Positions 42,374 through 51,818 of a DNA stretch of 64,000 nucleotides are shown here, piece by piece. How positions within the stretch are numbered: position 1 is the stretch's first letter; the number at the start of each line of letters is the position of its first letter. A program made the translations under genes and the position numbers. Source of the DNA: an uncultured Bacteroides sp. (GTDB taxonomy: Bacteria > Bacteroidota > Bacteroidia > Cytophagales > Cyclobacteriaceae); the NCBI GenBank assembly GCA_902168185.1, contig CABHOV010000073.1, positions 124,001-188,000 of the forward strand, written 5' to 3'. Below the pieces are notes generated by a model that was not told the DNA's origin, made no database searches, and saw only the letters and a program-made list of their open reading frames with translations.

Positions 42374-43321
42374 CTATAAAAGCGCAGGGAGATTCTTTAA
42401 TATATCCTGCGTCATCGTTGATAAATCAAATTTCGGTTCCCATCCCCAGTCGATGCGTGCAGCCGAGTCGTTAATGGAGCGAGGCCATGAATCAGCAATC
42501 GCTTGCCTGAAATCCGGATTATAGGTTATCTCAAATTCCGGAATATGCTTTCTGATTTCCGTTGCAATTTCAGAAGGACAAAAACTCATCGCTGAAATAT
42601 TATAGCTCGCTCGTTCATTAATTTTTTCGGCGGGCGCTTCCATCAGGTCGATTGTAGCCTTTACGGCATCATCCATATACATCATTGGTAAATATGTATC
42701 GGGCTTCAGGAAGCATTCAAATTTTTTATCCGTTAAGGCTTTGAAAAAAATATCAACCGCATAGTCTGTAGTGCCACCACCGGGTTTTGTTTTATAGCCA
42801 ATCAGTCCTGGGTATCGTAAGCTTCTTACATCGAGTCCACGATTTTTATAGTACCATTCGCACCAACGCTCTCCGGCTTGCTTGCTGATCCCGTAAATTG
42901 TTGTGGGGTCCATCACAGTATCCTGCGGAGTTTTAATTTTTGGAGTCGTAGGACCAAATGCAGCAATGGAACTGGGCCAATATACTTTCTCTATTTTATA
43001 CTCAACAGCAATGTCAAGTATCTGGATGAGGCTATTCATGTTGAGGTTCCAGGCGAACTTCGGATTTTTCTCACCGGTTGCCGAGAGCACAGCGGCAAGA
43101 TGATATATCTGTGTGAATTTGTTCTTCCGGATAAACTCTGAAAACGCTTCCTCTTTTAATACATCAAGAATTTCGAAATTGCCAGTTGCCAGAATTCCCT
43201 GAGGAGCTTTGATGTCTGTTGCAATTACGTTTTCCTTTCCATGTAAATTCCAAAGACCTTGCGTCAATTCAGATCCTAATTGTCCTCCCGCTCCAATAAC
43301 AAGAATTTGCTGTTTGCCCAT
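42374..43321 (-). CDS. tdh: L-threonine 3-dehydrogenase (SDR type)
   Basis: NAD-dependent epimerase-fold enzyme of 315 aa that oxidises L-threonine to 2-amino-3-oxobutyrate. It shows GAGGQLGSELT at the nucleotide site, LAAVLSATGEKNP, the catalytic Ser in WPSSIAAFGP and Tyr143/Lys147 in YGISKQAGE. RSLRYPGLIG and GGGTTDYAVD are typical of the SDR-type threonine dehydrogenase of Bacteroidota. The kbl gene a short distance away on the opposite strand supports it strongly. Without that neighbour it could be read as a UDP-sugar epimerase. Confidence 0.92.
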   Translation of the reverse strand: MGKQQILVIGAGGQLGSELTQGLWNLHGKENVIATDIKAPQGILATGNFEILDVLKEEAFSEFIRKNKFTQIYHLAAVLSATGEKNPKFAWNLNMNSLIQILDIAVEYKIEKVYWPSSIAAFGPTTPKIKTPQDTVMDPTTIYGISKQAGERWCEWYYKNRGLDVRSLRYPGLIGYKTKPGGGTTDYAVDIFFKALTDKKFECFLKPDTYLPMMYMDDAVKATIDLMEAPAEKINERASYNISAMSFCPSEIATEIRKHIPEFEITYNPDFRQAIADSWPRSINDSAARIDWGWEPKFDLSTMTQDILKNLPALL

Positions 43322-43479
43322 TGTTAATTGTGTAATGTATCACTCCTTTCCATGCGCATTATAACTGACCTGGATTCATCGAGTATCCTGAACCAGCTTT
43401 CGATGTGCGGGGCGAAATTACCAAAATTTAGCAATCGCCTATCTTACGTTAGGAATGGTTTTACATTAACTTAGCACCC

Positions 43480-44244
43480 GTGAATTTTGAGGCGTATTTA
43501 TCTTCTAAAAAAATTGATTCCGATGCTTTTAAAAAAGCAGAGCCTTTACTTTGGGATTCGTGGAGGAAAGAGTTTGAACAGGTTCATCCGAACAGCTTCA
43601 CGGCGCAAAAGCTTTATCTGATAAATCCACTCCGGAGAAAATATCTGCAGGCTATCGTTGCTCTACCCGAAGTACTAAAATCTGTGGAGGCAAAACTACC
43701 AGAGCCGAAAGATATACCTATAGCAAATGAAAACACGGACACGGAAATCGCGAAGCCTAAACCTGTGGTTGCTCGCCCGGTAGTAAAACCAAAATTGCCA
43801 TCCGCTTCTCCATCTATAGCCTCCAATACATCAGCGGCTGAACAAACTCCTCCTATAGGAGAGCCGACACCCGCGAAGCCAACGGCTAAGCCGGTTATCG
43901 CGCGACCCGTTATCAAGCCTAAACCAGTGTCGGATAATCCAGTTAAAGCAGATGAATCATCATCTGAAAAAACTTCGGATGTAAACACCACCGAAGTAAA
44001 ACAAGAGGAAGCATTACCAGCACCGAAACCAACACCCGCTAAACCAGTGATGGCTCGCCCGGTAATAAAGCCGAAGCCAATTTCTGCAGAACCAGCTACC
44101 CCGGCTGACGAAACAACGGTACCCCTATCCGACAACCCCAAGTCACCAGATATAAATCAAGCTGAAACTACACCTCCCGCGAAGGCTTCGAAGCCTGCTA
44201 TACCGCGGCCGGTCATTAAACCCCCAAAACCAAAAATCGATTAA
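43480..44244 (+). CDS. Pro/Lys-rich repeat protein ahead of kbl
   Basis: Unrecognised protein of 254 aa, GTG start. Residues 1-70 look like a small helical domain ([31 protein letters not shown]). The rest is low-complexity and holds four copies of a 12-residue motif, KPV-(V/I/M)-ARPV-(V/I)-KPK, at 94-105, 137-148, 188-199 and, more diverged, 238-249. There is no signal peptide or membrane segment. It ends 2 bp before the kbl ATG, so the two are made together. A flexible scaffold is possible; function unknown. Confidence 0.75.
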   Translation: MNFEAYLSSKKIDSDAFKKAEPLLWDSWRKEFEQVHPNSFTAQKLYLINPLRRKYLQAIVALPEVLKSVEAKLPEPKDIPIANENTDTEIAKPKPVVARPVVKPKLPSASPSIASNTSAAEQTPPIGEPTPAKPTAKPVIARPVIKPKPVSDNPVKADESSSEKTSDVNTTEVKQEEALPAPKPTPAKPVMARPVIKPKPISAEPATPADETTVPLSDNPKSPDINQAETTPPAKASKPAIPRPVIKPPKPKID

Positions 44245-44246
44245 GC

Positions 44247-45443
44247 ATGTATAAAAAAATTCAACCTGTTTTAGAACAAGAGTTACAGAGCATCCGTGAG
44301 GCAGGACTTTTTAAAAGAGAGCGAATCATTACTACTCCACAGGGAGCCGATATAAAAACAAGCGACAATAAAGAAGTTATTAATTTTTGTGCAAACAATT
44401 ATCTCGGCTTGTCTTCACACCCACGCGTTATTGAAGCTGCCAAGCGGGCTATAGATACGCATGGTTTTGGAATGTCGTCTGTGAGGTTTATTTGTGGAAC
44501 ACAGGATATACATAAAGAGCTTGAGAAAAAGATCTCTGATTTTTTGGGTACAGAAGATACTATTTTATATGCTGCTGCCTTCGATGCTAACGGTGGTGTA
44601 TTTGAACCACTGCTTGGTGCAGAAGATGCAATCATCTCGGATGAATTAAATCATGCCTCCATTATCGATGGCGTTCGCCTGTGTAAAGCCATGCGCTACC
44701 GCTATAAACACAACGATATGGCTGACCTCGAAAAACAATTGCAGGATGCCAGAGCAGCTGGTGCAAAACAAATTGTTGTTGTCACCGATGGTGTATTTTC
44801 GATGGATGGAACCATCGCGCAGCTTGATAAGATCTGCGACCTGACTGATAAATATGAAGCACTCGTAATGACCGATGAGTGTCACTCCTCCGGATTTATA
44901 GGGAAAACGGGAAGAGGAGTACCCGAGTATCGTGGAGTAACGGGCAGAGTTGATATCATTACCGGTACACTAGGCAAGGCGTTGGGTGGAGCATCGGGTG
45001 GATTTACTTCCGGAAGAAAAGAAATTATAGAGTTGCTGCGTCAACGCTCACGTCCATATTTATTCTCCAATACATTAGCGCCGTCTATTGTAGGGGCATC
45101 TATAGAAGTGTTCAACATGCTTTCGGAGACTACTGCTTTACGCGATAAGCTGGAGCAGAATACAAAGTATTTCAGAACTGAGATGACCAAGGCAGGTTTC
45201 GATATAAAACCTGGCGAGCATCCTATAGTTCCTATCATGCTATATGAGGCACCTTTGGCGCAAAAGTTTGCCGACAGATTATTGGAGAAAGGAATTTATG
45301 TCATTGGATTTTTTTATCCGGTAGTAGCAAAAGGACAGGCACGTATTCGCGTACAAATTTCCGCAGCACACGATCAACATCACCTCGATAAAGCAATCAA
45401 GGCATTTACTGAAGTTGGAAAAGAGCTTGGTGTGTTGAAGTAA
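44247..45443 (+). CDS. kbl: glycine C-acetyltransferase (2-amino-3-ketobutyrate CoA ligase)
   Basis: PLP enzyme of 398 aa in the alpha-oxoamine synthase family; it splits 2-amino-3-oxobutyrate with CoA into glycine and acetyl-CoA, or the reverse. Lys244 in [10 protein letters not shown] is the PLP lysine, and [24 protein letters not shown] and [11 protein letters not shown] are the family blocks. The size and position of Lys244 equal those of E. coli Kbl. With tdh across the divergent gap, it completes threonine breakdown to glycine. Confidence 0.95.
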   Translation: MYKKIQPVLEQELQSIREAGLFKRERIITTPQGADIKTSDNKEVINFCANNYLGLSSHPRVIEAAKRAIDTHGFGMSSVRFICGTQDIHKELEKKISDFLGTEDTILYAAAFDANGGVFEPLLGAEDAIISDELNHASIIDGVRLCKAMRYRYKHNDMADLEKQLQDARAAGAKQIVVVTDGVFSMDGTIAQLDKICDLTDKYEALVMTDECHSSGFIGKTGRGVPEYRGVTGRVDIITGTLGKALGGASGGFTSGRKEIIELLRQRSRPYLFSNTLAPSIVGASIEVFNMLSETTALRDKLEQNTKYFRTEMTKAGFDIKPGEHPIVPIMLYEAPLAQKFADRLLEKGIYVIGFFYPVVAKGQARIRVQISAAHDQHHLDKAIKAFTEVGKELGVLK

Positions 45444-45462
45444 TTAGAATAACCTTATAATG

Positions 45463-45503
45463 AAAAACCGCGAGTGACTGATCGGCCATCTCGCGGTTTT
45501 TTT
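45463..45503. terminator. bidirectional intrinsic terminator
   Basis: CCGCGAG (45468-45474) pairs with CTCGCGG (45490-45496), flanked by five A on the left and seven T on the right, loop of 15. It closes both kbl (plus) and the small membrane protein gene (minus). Confidence 0.9.
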
Positions 45504-45526
45504 CCTTCCTGGTAAGTATATATCTG

Positions 45527-45979
45527 CTACTTGATTCCAAATTCCTTCTTCCGCTTCTCTACAATCTCACCCATCTTTGAAGTGTCTTTGCTCAGCAATC
45601 CAAAAGCAGGATCGATGTTGCTGGATGGAAAGAAATAGATGCTTCCTTTTTTTCCCTTCACGCGGAGTTTATACAGATTGAGATAGGGAACGATCTTCAG
45701 TGATTTAACTTCAGGCCACTCGAAGCGTACATTGCGATGCCCTTCTAAAATGACAATCTTATTTTTCCCAATGGCTACGCGTCTGATCTTATCATTGATG
45801 AAGGAGAATATAAAAAGAGAGATCAACCCGATCGTAAAAAAGATCATCGCCACAAAAAAGCTCTTGGCATTAAATTCCTGGTTGATGATAATCATACCGC
45901 CAACGGTCCACTGGATAAGTGTAAGTGCCAGGAAGAAATACTTGGCTAAGTAAAATTTAACGGGACTAGCTTCTACCAT
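45527..45979 (-). CDS. two-helix membrane protein of unknown function
   Basis: Protein of 150 aa with two N-terminal transmembrane helices (FFLALTLIQWTVGGMIII and FFVAMIFFTIGLISLFIF) followed by a short cytoplasmic beta-rich domain (KIVILEGHRNVRFEWPEVKS, YKLRVKGKKGSIYF), which resembles the PH-like tails found in small membrane proteins of Bacteroidota. I do not recognise the family firmly. It stands alone; kbl converges on it and the caspase gene lies upstream on the same strand, 97 bp away. Confidence 0.7.
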   Translation of the reverse strand: MVEASPVKFYLAKYFFLALTLIQWTVGGMIIINQEFNAKSFFVAMIFFTIGLISLFIFSFINDKIRRVAIGKNKIVILEGHRNVRFEWPEVKSLKIVPYLNLYKLRVKGKKGSIYFFPSSNIDPAFGLLSKDTSKMGEIVEKRKKEFGIK

Positions 45980-46076
45980 CGTTACTACAATTAATAAGGA
46001 CTGAACTAGACAAAATTACGACAGAAGTTAAACAAAAGTTTCCGAATAGAAAATTTTCCTTACGCCCATACTTTTT

Positions 46077-49000
46077 CTACTCCTCAATTACCACCGGAAA
46101 ATCCTGACCTCGACTAAAGGTATAGGGATACTGCGGCTTCCCTTTCAACTGTCGTGTCATCTCTGGGACCTGATCATCTATATATGATTTCAATTCATAT
46201 ATAGTAACCTTGCCATCCTTTGGTGCACCATCGGCTTCACCCCGAAGTGCTTTGAGCAGCACATATGTAAATAAACCGTGCCCGAGTTCTGCGAACTCTG
46301 TGGCAAACTGTTCGCTTCCGGCAGACGCCATCACATGTATACCTGCGCTTCGCGAAAGTTGGGCAATAGCTTTCTCTTCGCCCGCGCCTCGTGTCGCCAG
46401 TAACTCCACAGAGCCGCCTGACTGACATGCATCCATTATAATGAGTTGCTTCAATGCTTTAATCTGCTTCAGCCTGTCCTGGAGAATACTTGCTTCAATC
46501 GCTTCTTTTTGCAGAGACGATTGATCATATAGTCGCAGGTTTTCAGTGGGTATAAAATAAAACTTATCGTCAACCATGCTGCCGTGGCCCGCATAGTAGA
46601 ATATAAAGACATCTTCCTGGTGAATCTTGGTGCTCAACTCATCAAGTTTGTCAAGTATATGCTGGCGGGTAGCATTGTTGTCGTATAGTGTATGAAGCTC
46701 AATGTTCTTAAAAAGTTGTGTACTTTTTTCATCTACGATTTTACTGAATGATTCAGCGTCAGGCTTTGCGTAGTTCAGGTTCAGCTTCGTGTTTTTATAT
46801 TCATTGATTCCCACAGATAAAATATAGCATGTGCTGCTTTTCGAAGGATGTTCTGAAAAAATCTCTGTAGTATGTTGATCTGATTCTACATTGTCTTTAT
46901 TGCTTGCTACTACTGAGAATGTATTGGGGCCGCCCACGAGATCGATCACTTGTTTATAGGTTGTCGATTGTCCTTTTGCGGACGGGAATTTTAAATCACC
47001 ACGATTGATACTGATACTTTTTCCGTTGTGAAGAAGGCGCAGGTTCTCGGCACCGGCTCCATTGTCAGTGATCTTGATATATAGCTCCGCTTTACCTTGC
47101 GTAGCGGGGAGCACCGCTACTTTTACGGTTGGAGGAGGAGAGTTATTTAATTTTCCCTGGATACCTTTCTTCTCTTCACTGCCACGATTCCGAAAAATTT
47201 TAGGGAGCAGATCGGGGCGATAAAACTCGTTGAAGAACTGATCAACAGAATAGGTCTTCAGGCCACTCACGAAGTGTATATATTTCCGGGCATTATCAGT
47301 ACCATTGAAATAGCCATCCGGGTTTTTCACCATCCAGTCTTTTTCTCCAATATGAATGTGTTCGAAAAATTCTTTGCCACTATTCAGGTCCCAGAATTTG
47401 GTAACGCCATCAACACTATGGCTGATGAGCATTTTGTTGTCTGGGCTAAACAGCAACGCAGTTATTTCTGCACGGTGACCTTCAAAGGTTTTTATAGTGT
47501 GGGAAGATGCAACGTCCCACACGCGAATAATGCGGTCTGCTCCGGCAGAGTATATCTGCTTACTATCCGGGCTATAGATCGCAATGTGCACAGCTCCGCG
47601 ATGTCCTTTCAGTTTTTTCGTCATCAACCCTGTGCCAACATCCCAGAGGCGAATGCTCCCATCCCAACTCGAACTCATCAACGTCTTTTGGTCACTGCTC
47701 AAGTGTATAGATGAGATCACATCGGTGTGGCCTATGAAGTTTCGTACTTCCTTTCGTGTATCGATCTCCCACATTTGCAAAGAATTATCCAGACGCGCTG
47801 AAATTATATACAAGTCTGTGGGGTGAAACAAAATGTTATAGGCTGAGTAACTTTGAAAGTCAAAATAGGTGAGCATCTTTCCGGTTTCCAGATCGTGAAC
47901 CTTCATGGAAGCATCCCAACTTGAAGTCACCACTTTGGTTTCATCACTATTGAAGTGTATATCAAAAATGGGCTCGCGATAACTTTCAATTACCTTGAGT
48001 GAATCTCCGGTTTGCAGATCCCATAACATAATTTTTCCATCGCCACCACCGGTAAGAAGTTTGCGCCCATCTTTTGAAAGATCATAACACAACACCCCTT
48101 TCTTATGTCCTACATATTCCATCACAGCTTTACCCGTGGCTATGTCCCAACGCTTTACCTTGGTGCCGAACTTACCTTTAATCAACGTCTTCCCGTCCTT
48201 TGAAATCAGTATGGAGTTTTTGAAACGAACAAACTTCGCGATAGCCGACTCCCAGTAAAAATTAGGATCGTAATTCAACCCTCCCCGGTCTCTCGAATTC
48301 AGAAAACCGGTAAGTACTATATCTTTTTTCTGTTTTGAGAAATCCCATGCAAATGCGGTGTTGTTGTCACAGGTAACAAGAACGTGTTTGCTGTTGTTGG
48401 TAAAAGCAATTTCATGAAACTCACCTTCGCTTGCAGGAAGCGTTGCTATAGATTTACCCGTCTCGTCCCACACGGAAACATTTTTTTCAGTGGCGAATGC
48501 GAGCCTCTTTCCATCCGCACTAATCGCTATACCTTTCAGGTCTTCATCGTCCTTTATATATTCACGTTCCAGTGAAAAATTAGCGAGGGTATATTTCCTG
48601 CCTTTGCCGTTCTGTGGTATAACATAGATAGCTTTGCTGTCCGGGCTAAACGTTACGCGGGTTCCGCATCCACCACAGAAACCATCTTTTTCGTATTCAA
48701 AGTCTTTTGCGAGTTTCCATCCGTTAACCTCATATAGACTTGCTTTTCGATTGTCTTCTCCAAATGCAATCCACTTGCCATCTGCGCTAATCGCAATGTC
48801 AACACCGCTTCCCAGACCTTTATCGGCATCGATCGAAAACCGGGCAATTGCTTTACGCGTTTTGAAATCATATACAGTAGCGGAATCGCCATAACCGGAG
48901 TCGCTATAGCCTGCGTGAACGAAGAAGCGCATCAATGGATCGATCGCTATATCTGTAATATAGTCGGGTGTTGTAATAGAGTATAGCTCTTTTCCTGTAA

Positions 49001-49307
49001 GAACGTCCCATAGCCGTACCGTTTTATCGGAGCTCCCGGAAATTAAAGTCTTGCCATCGCGGGTAAACTCAAGGCTTGTAACAGATGCTTCGTGGCCGAG
49101 GAAACTTCGTACTTCCCTTCCAGTGCTCAGGTCCCACAGCTTGGCAGATTTATCCTTGCTTGCGGTCGCTACATAATTACTGTCCGGACTTGTTGCTATA
49201 GCAAAAACCGCGAGTTCATGACCTTTCTGAACGATGGTCTCCAGCGATTGTGAAAATGAAAAAAATGATACAAGTAAAAGAAGGGTGGTGATAAGGGTCG
49301 GTCGCAT
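46077..49307 (-). CDS. secreted WD40-repeat protein with caspase-like (C14) domain
   Basis: Fusion of 1076 aa. A signal peptide (LITTLLLLVSFFSFSQ) is followed by 12-14 WD40 blades in about residues 25-660 (AVFAIATSPDSNYVATASKD, KLWDLSTGREV, RLWDVLTGKEL). After a linker with an Ig-like segment (about 700-790), a C14 caspase domain fills about 800-1040: it begins YILSVGINEYKN, has catalytic His908 in YYAGHGS and Cys961 in DACQSGG, 53 residues apart as in metacaspases. Both catalytic residues are intact. It lies 34 bp after cdaA. Substrate and trigger are unknown. Confidence 0.93.
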   Translation of the reverse strand: MRPTLITTLLLLVSFFSFSQSLETIVQKGHELAVFAIATSPDSNYVATASKDKSAKLWDLSTGREVRSFLGHEASVTSLEFTRDGKTLISGSSDKTVRLWDVLTGKELYSITTPDYITDIAIDPLMRFFVHAGYSDSGYGDSATVYDFKTRKAIARFSIDADKGLGSGVDIAISADGKWIAFGEDNRKASLYEVNGWKLAKDFEYEKDGFCGGCGTRVTFSPDSKAIYVIPQNGKGRKYTLANFSLEREYIKDDEDLKGIAISADGKRLAFATEKNVSVWDETGKSIATLPASEGEFHEIAFTNNSKHVLVTCDNNTAFAWDFSKQKKDIVLTGFLNSRDRGGLNYDPNFYWESAIAKFVRFKNSILISKDGKTLIKGKFGTKVKRWDIATGKAVMEYVGHKKGVLCYDLSKDGRKLLTGGGDGKIMLWDLQTGDSLKVIESYREPIFDIHFNSDETKVVTSSWDASMKVHDLETGKMLTYFDFQSYSAYNILFHPTDLYIISARLDNSLQMWEIDTRKEVRNFIGHTDVISSIHLSSDQKTLMSSSWDGSIRLWDVGTGLMTKKLKGHRGAVHIAIYSPDSKQIYSAGADRIIRVWDVASSHTIKTFEGHRAEITALLFSPDNKMLISHSVDGVTKFWDLNSGKEFFEHIHIGEKDWMVKNPDGYFNGTDNARKYIHFVSGLKTYSVDQFFNEFYRPDLLPKIFRNRGSEEKKGIQGKLNNSPPPTVKVAVLPATQGKAELYIKITDNGAGAENLRLLHNGKSISINRGDLKFPSAKGQSTTYKQVIDLVGGPNTFSVVASNKDNVESDQHTTEIFSEHPSKSSTCYILSVGINEYKNTKLNLNYAKPDAESFSKIVDEKSTQLFKNIELHTLYDNNATRQHILDKLDELSTKIHQEDVFIFYYAGHGSMVDDKFYFIPTENLRLYDQSSLQKEAIEASILQDRLKQIKALKQLIIMDACQSGGSVELLATRGAGEEKAIAQLSRSAGIHVMASAGSEQFATEFAELGHGLFTYVLLKALRGEADGAPKDGKVTIYELKSYIDDQVPEMTRQLKGKPQYPYTFSRGQDFPVVIEE

Positions 49308-49341
49308 GCCTGGTATATTGTGGGCATGAAGGTATGAAGAT

Positions 49342-50208
49342 TTATGCTTTCGCTGCTGATGTTTCCGTAGACTCGTGCTCTTCTTCCTCTTTCATTTCTT
49401 CCCAGTTGCCAGGTTCATCGTTGCGCAAGTATTCCAATACCTTTTGTTCTACCTGTTTAAGTTTTAGCGCACGTAAATATTTACCGTTACGCGCGAGTAT
49501 CAATCTGCCGGTCTCTTCTGAAATAGCGAGCACCAGCGTATCTGTACTTTCCGACATTCCTACCGCTGCCCGATGACGCAACCCGAAGTTAGGAGGGAGG
49601 TGATCATTCTCGCTTACCGGCAACACACAACGTGCAGCACGTATGCGTCCTTTGTGAATAATAACGGCACCATCGTGCAATGGAGAATTTTTATTGAAGA
49701 TGGAAATGAGTAACCGTTTATTCACTTCAGAATCCAACGCATCACCGGTTTGAGCGTAGAACTTTAATTCTGTATCGCGCGAAAAAACAATCAACGCACC
49801 AGTCTTCGTAGCCTTTAAAGTTTTAACAGCCTCTACTACCTGTAGAATATCAAAGTCATCATGATATTGATGACGCCAGTTTGATACCGTCTTGAATATA
49901 TTCTCGCGGAATTCTGTACTCCGTCCTATCACCAATAAAAATTTCCGGATCTCCGGTTGAAAAAGAATAATCATCGCCAGTACACCAACACCCATAAATT
50001 GTCCGAGGATGGTGGAGAGTAATTCCATTTGTGCTGCACGCACAATCAGATATACCAGGTATAGGGCGAGTATCCCCAGGAATATATTTACTGCGATACT
50101 GCCTCGGATGAGTTTATAGATTTGATACAACAGAACACTCACGAGTGCTATATCGATCAAATCAACCCAGCTGACTTCCAGAAATCCTATTTTAAACAGA
50201 AAGATCAT
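49342..50208 (-). CDS. cdaA: diadenylate cyclase CdaA
   Basis: Membrane-bound enzyme (288 aa) making cyclic di-AMP from two ATP. Three N-terminal helices (IDIALVSVLLYQIY, IFLGILALYLVYLIV, GVGVLAMIILF) precede the DAC domain, whose two key motifs are DGAVIIHKGRI and the RHRAAVG loop (GLRHRAAVGMSE). The C-terminus is acidic. CdaA usually forms part of a cell-wall and osmotic control circuit; here it follows folP, as in many Bacteroidota. A TACTTTTG box occurs just upstream (50216-50223) without a good -33. Confidence 0.94.
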   Translation of the reverse strand: MIFLFKIGFLEVSWVDLIDIALVSVLLYQIYKLIRGSIAVNIFLGILALYLVYLIVRAAQMELLSTILGQFMGVGVLAMIILFQPEIRKFLLVIGRSTEFRENIFKTVSNWRHQYHDDFDILQVVEAVKTLKATKTGALIVFSRDTELKFYAQTGDALDSEVNKRLLISIFNKNSPLHDGAVIIHKGRIRAARCVLPVSENDHLPPNFGLRHRAAVGMSESTDTLVLAISEETGRLILARNGKYLRALKLKQVEQKVLEYLRNDEPGNWEEMKEEEEHESTETSAAKA

Positions 50209-50260
50209 TCCATAACAAAAGTAAGTAAAACAAATTGGCCTGGGCTATATACTGGTGGTT

Positions 50261-51157
50261 TTAGTGATATGTTAACGGAGCGGAAACGGATTTATGATCC
50301 AGCACCTTGTTCGTCAGGGTAACAGCTTCCATCGCTTCTTTCACATCATGTACGCGCAGTATGCTGGCTCCTTTTAATAATGCAATGGTATTGAGCGATG
50401 TCGTTCCGTTGAGTGCTTCGTCAGGTGTAACGGAAAGTGATCGCCAGATCATCGACTTCCGTGAGAGACCTGCGAGGATAGGCTTGCCGAGTATTTTGAA
50501 ATGCTCAAGGTGGTTCAGTATTTCAAAATTCTGATCAACCGTTTTTGCAAAGCCAAACCCCGGATCCATCACTATATCTTTAACACCCAACTGGTGAAGT
50601 ATGTTAATTTTTTGATGGAAGAAATCGATGATGTCTTTTAAGAGATTCTCATAGTTAGTTTGTTGCGTCATGGTTGCCGGGGTTCCACGCATGTGCATTA
50701 ATATATAGGGTACACGCAAGCTCGCAACGGTTTCAAACATTTTTTCATCCAACGATCCTCCGGAGACATCATTAATGAGATGCGCGCCTTCTTCAATGGC
50801 AGCACGCGCCACCTCACTACGAAATGTATCGATCGAGATAAACGTTTCCGGAAAATTTCTACAGATGCCTTTGATTACGCTCAGCACTCGTTTCAGTTCT
50901 TCTGCGATTGGAATTTCTTCAGCTCCGGGTCGTGTGGAATAGCCGCCAACATCAATAAACGTAGCGCCTTCCTGCACCATTTTTTCAGCGTGTGCTAAAA
51001 TAGCGGACTCAGAAGAATGCTGGTTTCCATCATAAAAGCTGTCCGGGGTAACATTCAGAATCCCCATAACCTTAGGCGTGCGCAGGTCTACAAGCCGTCC
51101 GTGGAGGTTCAGTGTTTTGTTTGTGGAAAATAAATTATTTTCGAAAGTTGATTTCAT
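50261..51157 (-). CDS. folP: dihydropteroate synthase
   Basis: Folate-pathway enzyme condensing p-aminobenzoate with 6-hydroxymethyl-dihydropterin pyrophosphate. Family blocks are present in order: PKVMGILNVTPDSFYDG, FIDVGGYSTRPGAEE, FISIDTFR, HLINDVSGGSLD, MDPGFGFAKT and LAGLSRKSMI. I start at 51157 (MKSTFENN), giving 298 aa; in-frame ATGs at 51166 and 51184 would lengthen the tail ahead of the first motif. It is divergent from the DUF1599 gene, 60 bp away, and is followed 52 bp on by cdaA. Confidence 0.95.
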   Translation of the reverse strand: MKSTFENNLFSTNKTLNLHGRLVDLRTPKVMGILNVTPDSFYDGNQHSSESAILAHAEKMVQEGATFIDVGGYSTRPGAEEIPIAEELKRVLSVIKGICRNFPETFISIDTFRSEVARAAIEEGAHLINDVSGGSLDEKMFETVASLRVPYILMHMRGTPATMTQQTNYENLLKDIIDFFHQKINILHQLGVKDIVMDPGFGFAKTVDQNFEILNHLEHFKILGKPILAGLSRKSMIWRSLSVTPDEALNGTTSLNTIALLKGASILRVHDVKEAMEAVTLTNKVLDHKSVSAPLTYH

Positions 51158-51217
51158 GCTCGTCATGATGGAATTGTCGTTCAAATTAAGAAGTTTGCGA
51201 GCTAAATTATTATACCC

Positions 51218-51757
51218 TTGATTGAAAAAACATCCCAGGAATACAAAGCGGTAATTGCAAGTTGCAAATCGCTGTTTGAAAAGAAGACGCGCGACTATGG
51301 CACGGCCTGGAGAATTCTGAGGCTGTCATCGATTACCGACCAGATCTATATTAAAGCACAACGGATTCGCAGCATACAAGAAAAAGGAGTGCAGAAAGTG
51401 GATGATCCTATTCGCGATGAATTTGTAGGCATCATCAACTATTGCATCATTGCATTGATACAAATCAAGCTTGAAAAATCTTCTGCGCTGGATGTGAAAT
51501 TTGAAGACCTTGAGCCGCTCTACGATGAAGCTGCAACTGAAACGTTTGATCTGCTTCAGAATAAAAATCACGACTATGGGGAAGCGTGGCGCGAGATGCG
51601 TGTAACGTCTATCACCGATATAATTTTAATGAAGCTGTTGCGTGTAAAGCAAATTGAAGACAACCAGGGAAAGACGTTGGTGAGTGAAGGTGTAAAAGCG
51701 AATTACCAGGATATGATTAACTACTCGGTGTTCGCACTGATTAAATTGTCAGCGTAA
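51218..51757 (+). CDS. DUF1599 domain protein with internal duplication
   Basis: Soluble helical protein of 179 aa with a TTG start. It consists of two similar halves: KTRDYGTAWRILRLSSITDQ in residues 23-42 and NHDYGEAWREMRVTSITDI near 115-135, each followed by a KxxR(I/V)xxIE segment and a Tyr-rich helix. This duplicated layout defines DUF1599, a Bacteroidota protein often encoded beside folP and a DoxX-like gene, as here. The distribution suggests a nucleotide or folate-linked job, possibly related to MazG-like folds; not shown. Confidence 0.88.
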   Translation: MIEKTSQEYKAVIASCKSLFEKKTRDYGTAWRILRLSSITDQIYIKAQRIRSIQEKGVQKVDDPIRDEFVGIINYCIIALIQIKLEKSSALDVKFEDLEPLYDEAATETFDLLQNKNHDYGEAWREMRVTSITDIILMKLLRVKQIEDNQGKTLVSEGVKANYQDMINYSVFALIKLSA

Positions 51758-51818
51758 AATATATATCGTAAAACTACTTTGTAAAGATTGACAGAAGAGA
51801 GGGCTTAAAGAATATATC

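Noticed and set aside
43614-44141. Long minus-strand frame over the Pro-rich repeat gene
   Set aside because: It is the mirror of the repetitive Pro/Lys-rich codons, made of Gly/Thr/Ala repeats, with no independent start context.
46077-51157. Possible CBASS-like defence system (cyclic dinucleotide synthase plus caspase)
   Set aside because: cdaA here is the housekeeping membrane diadenylate cyclase paired with folP, not a CD-NTase, and the caspase protein has a signal peptide, so no cytoplasmic effector logic is supported.
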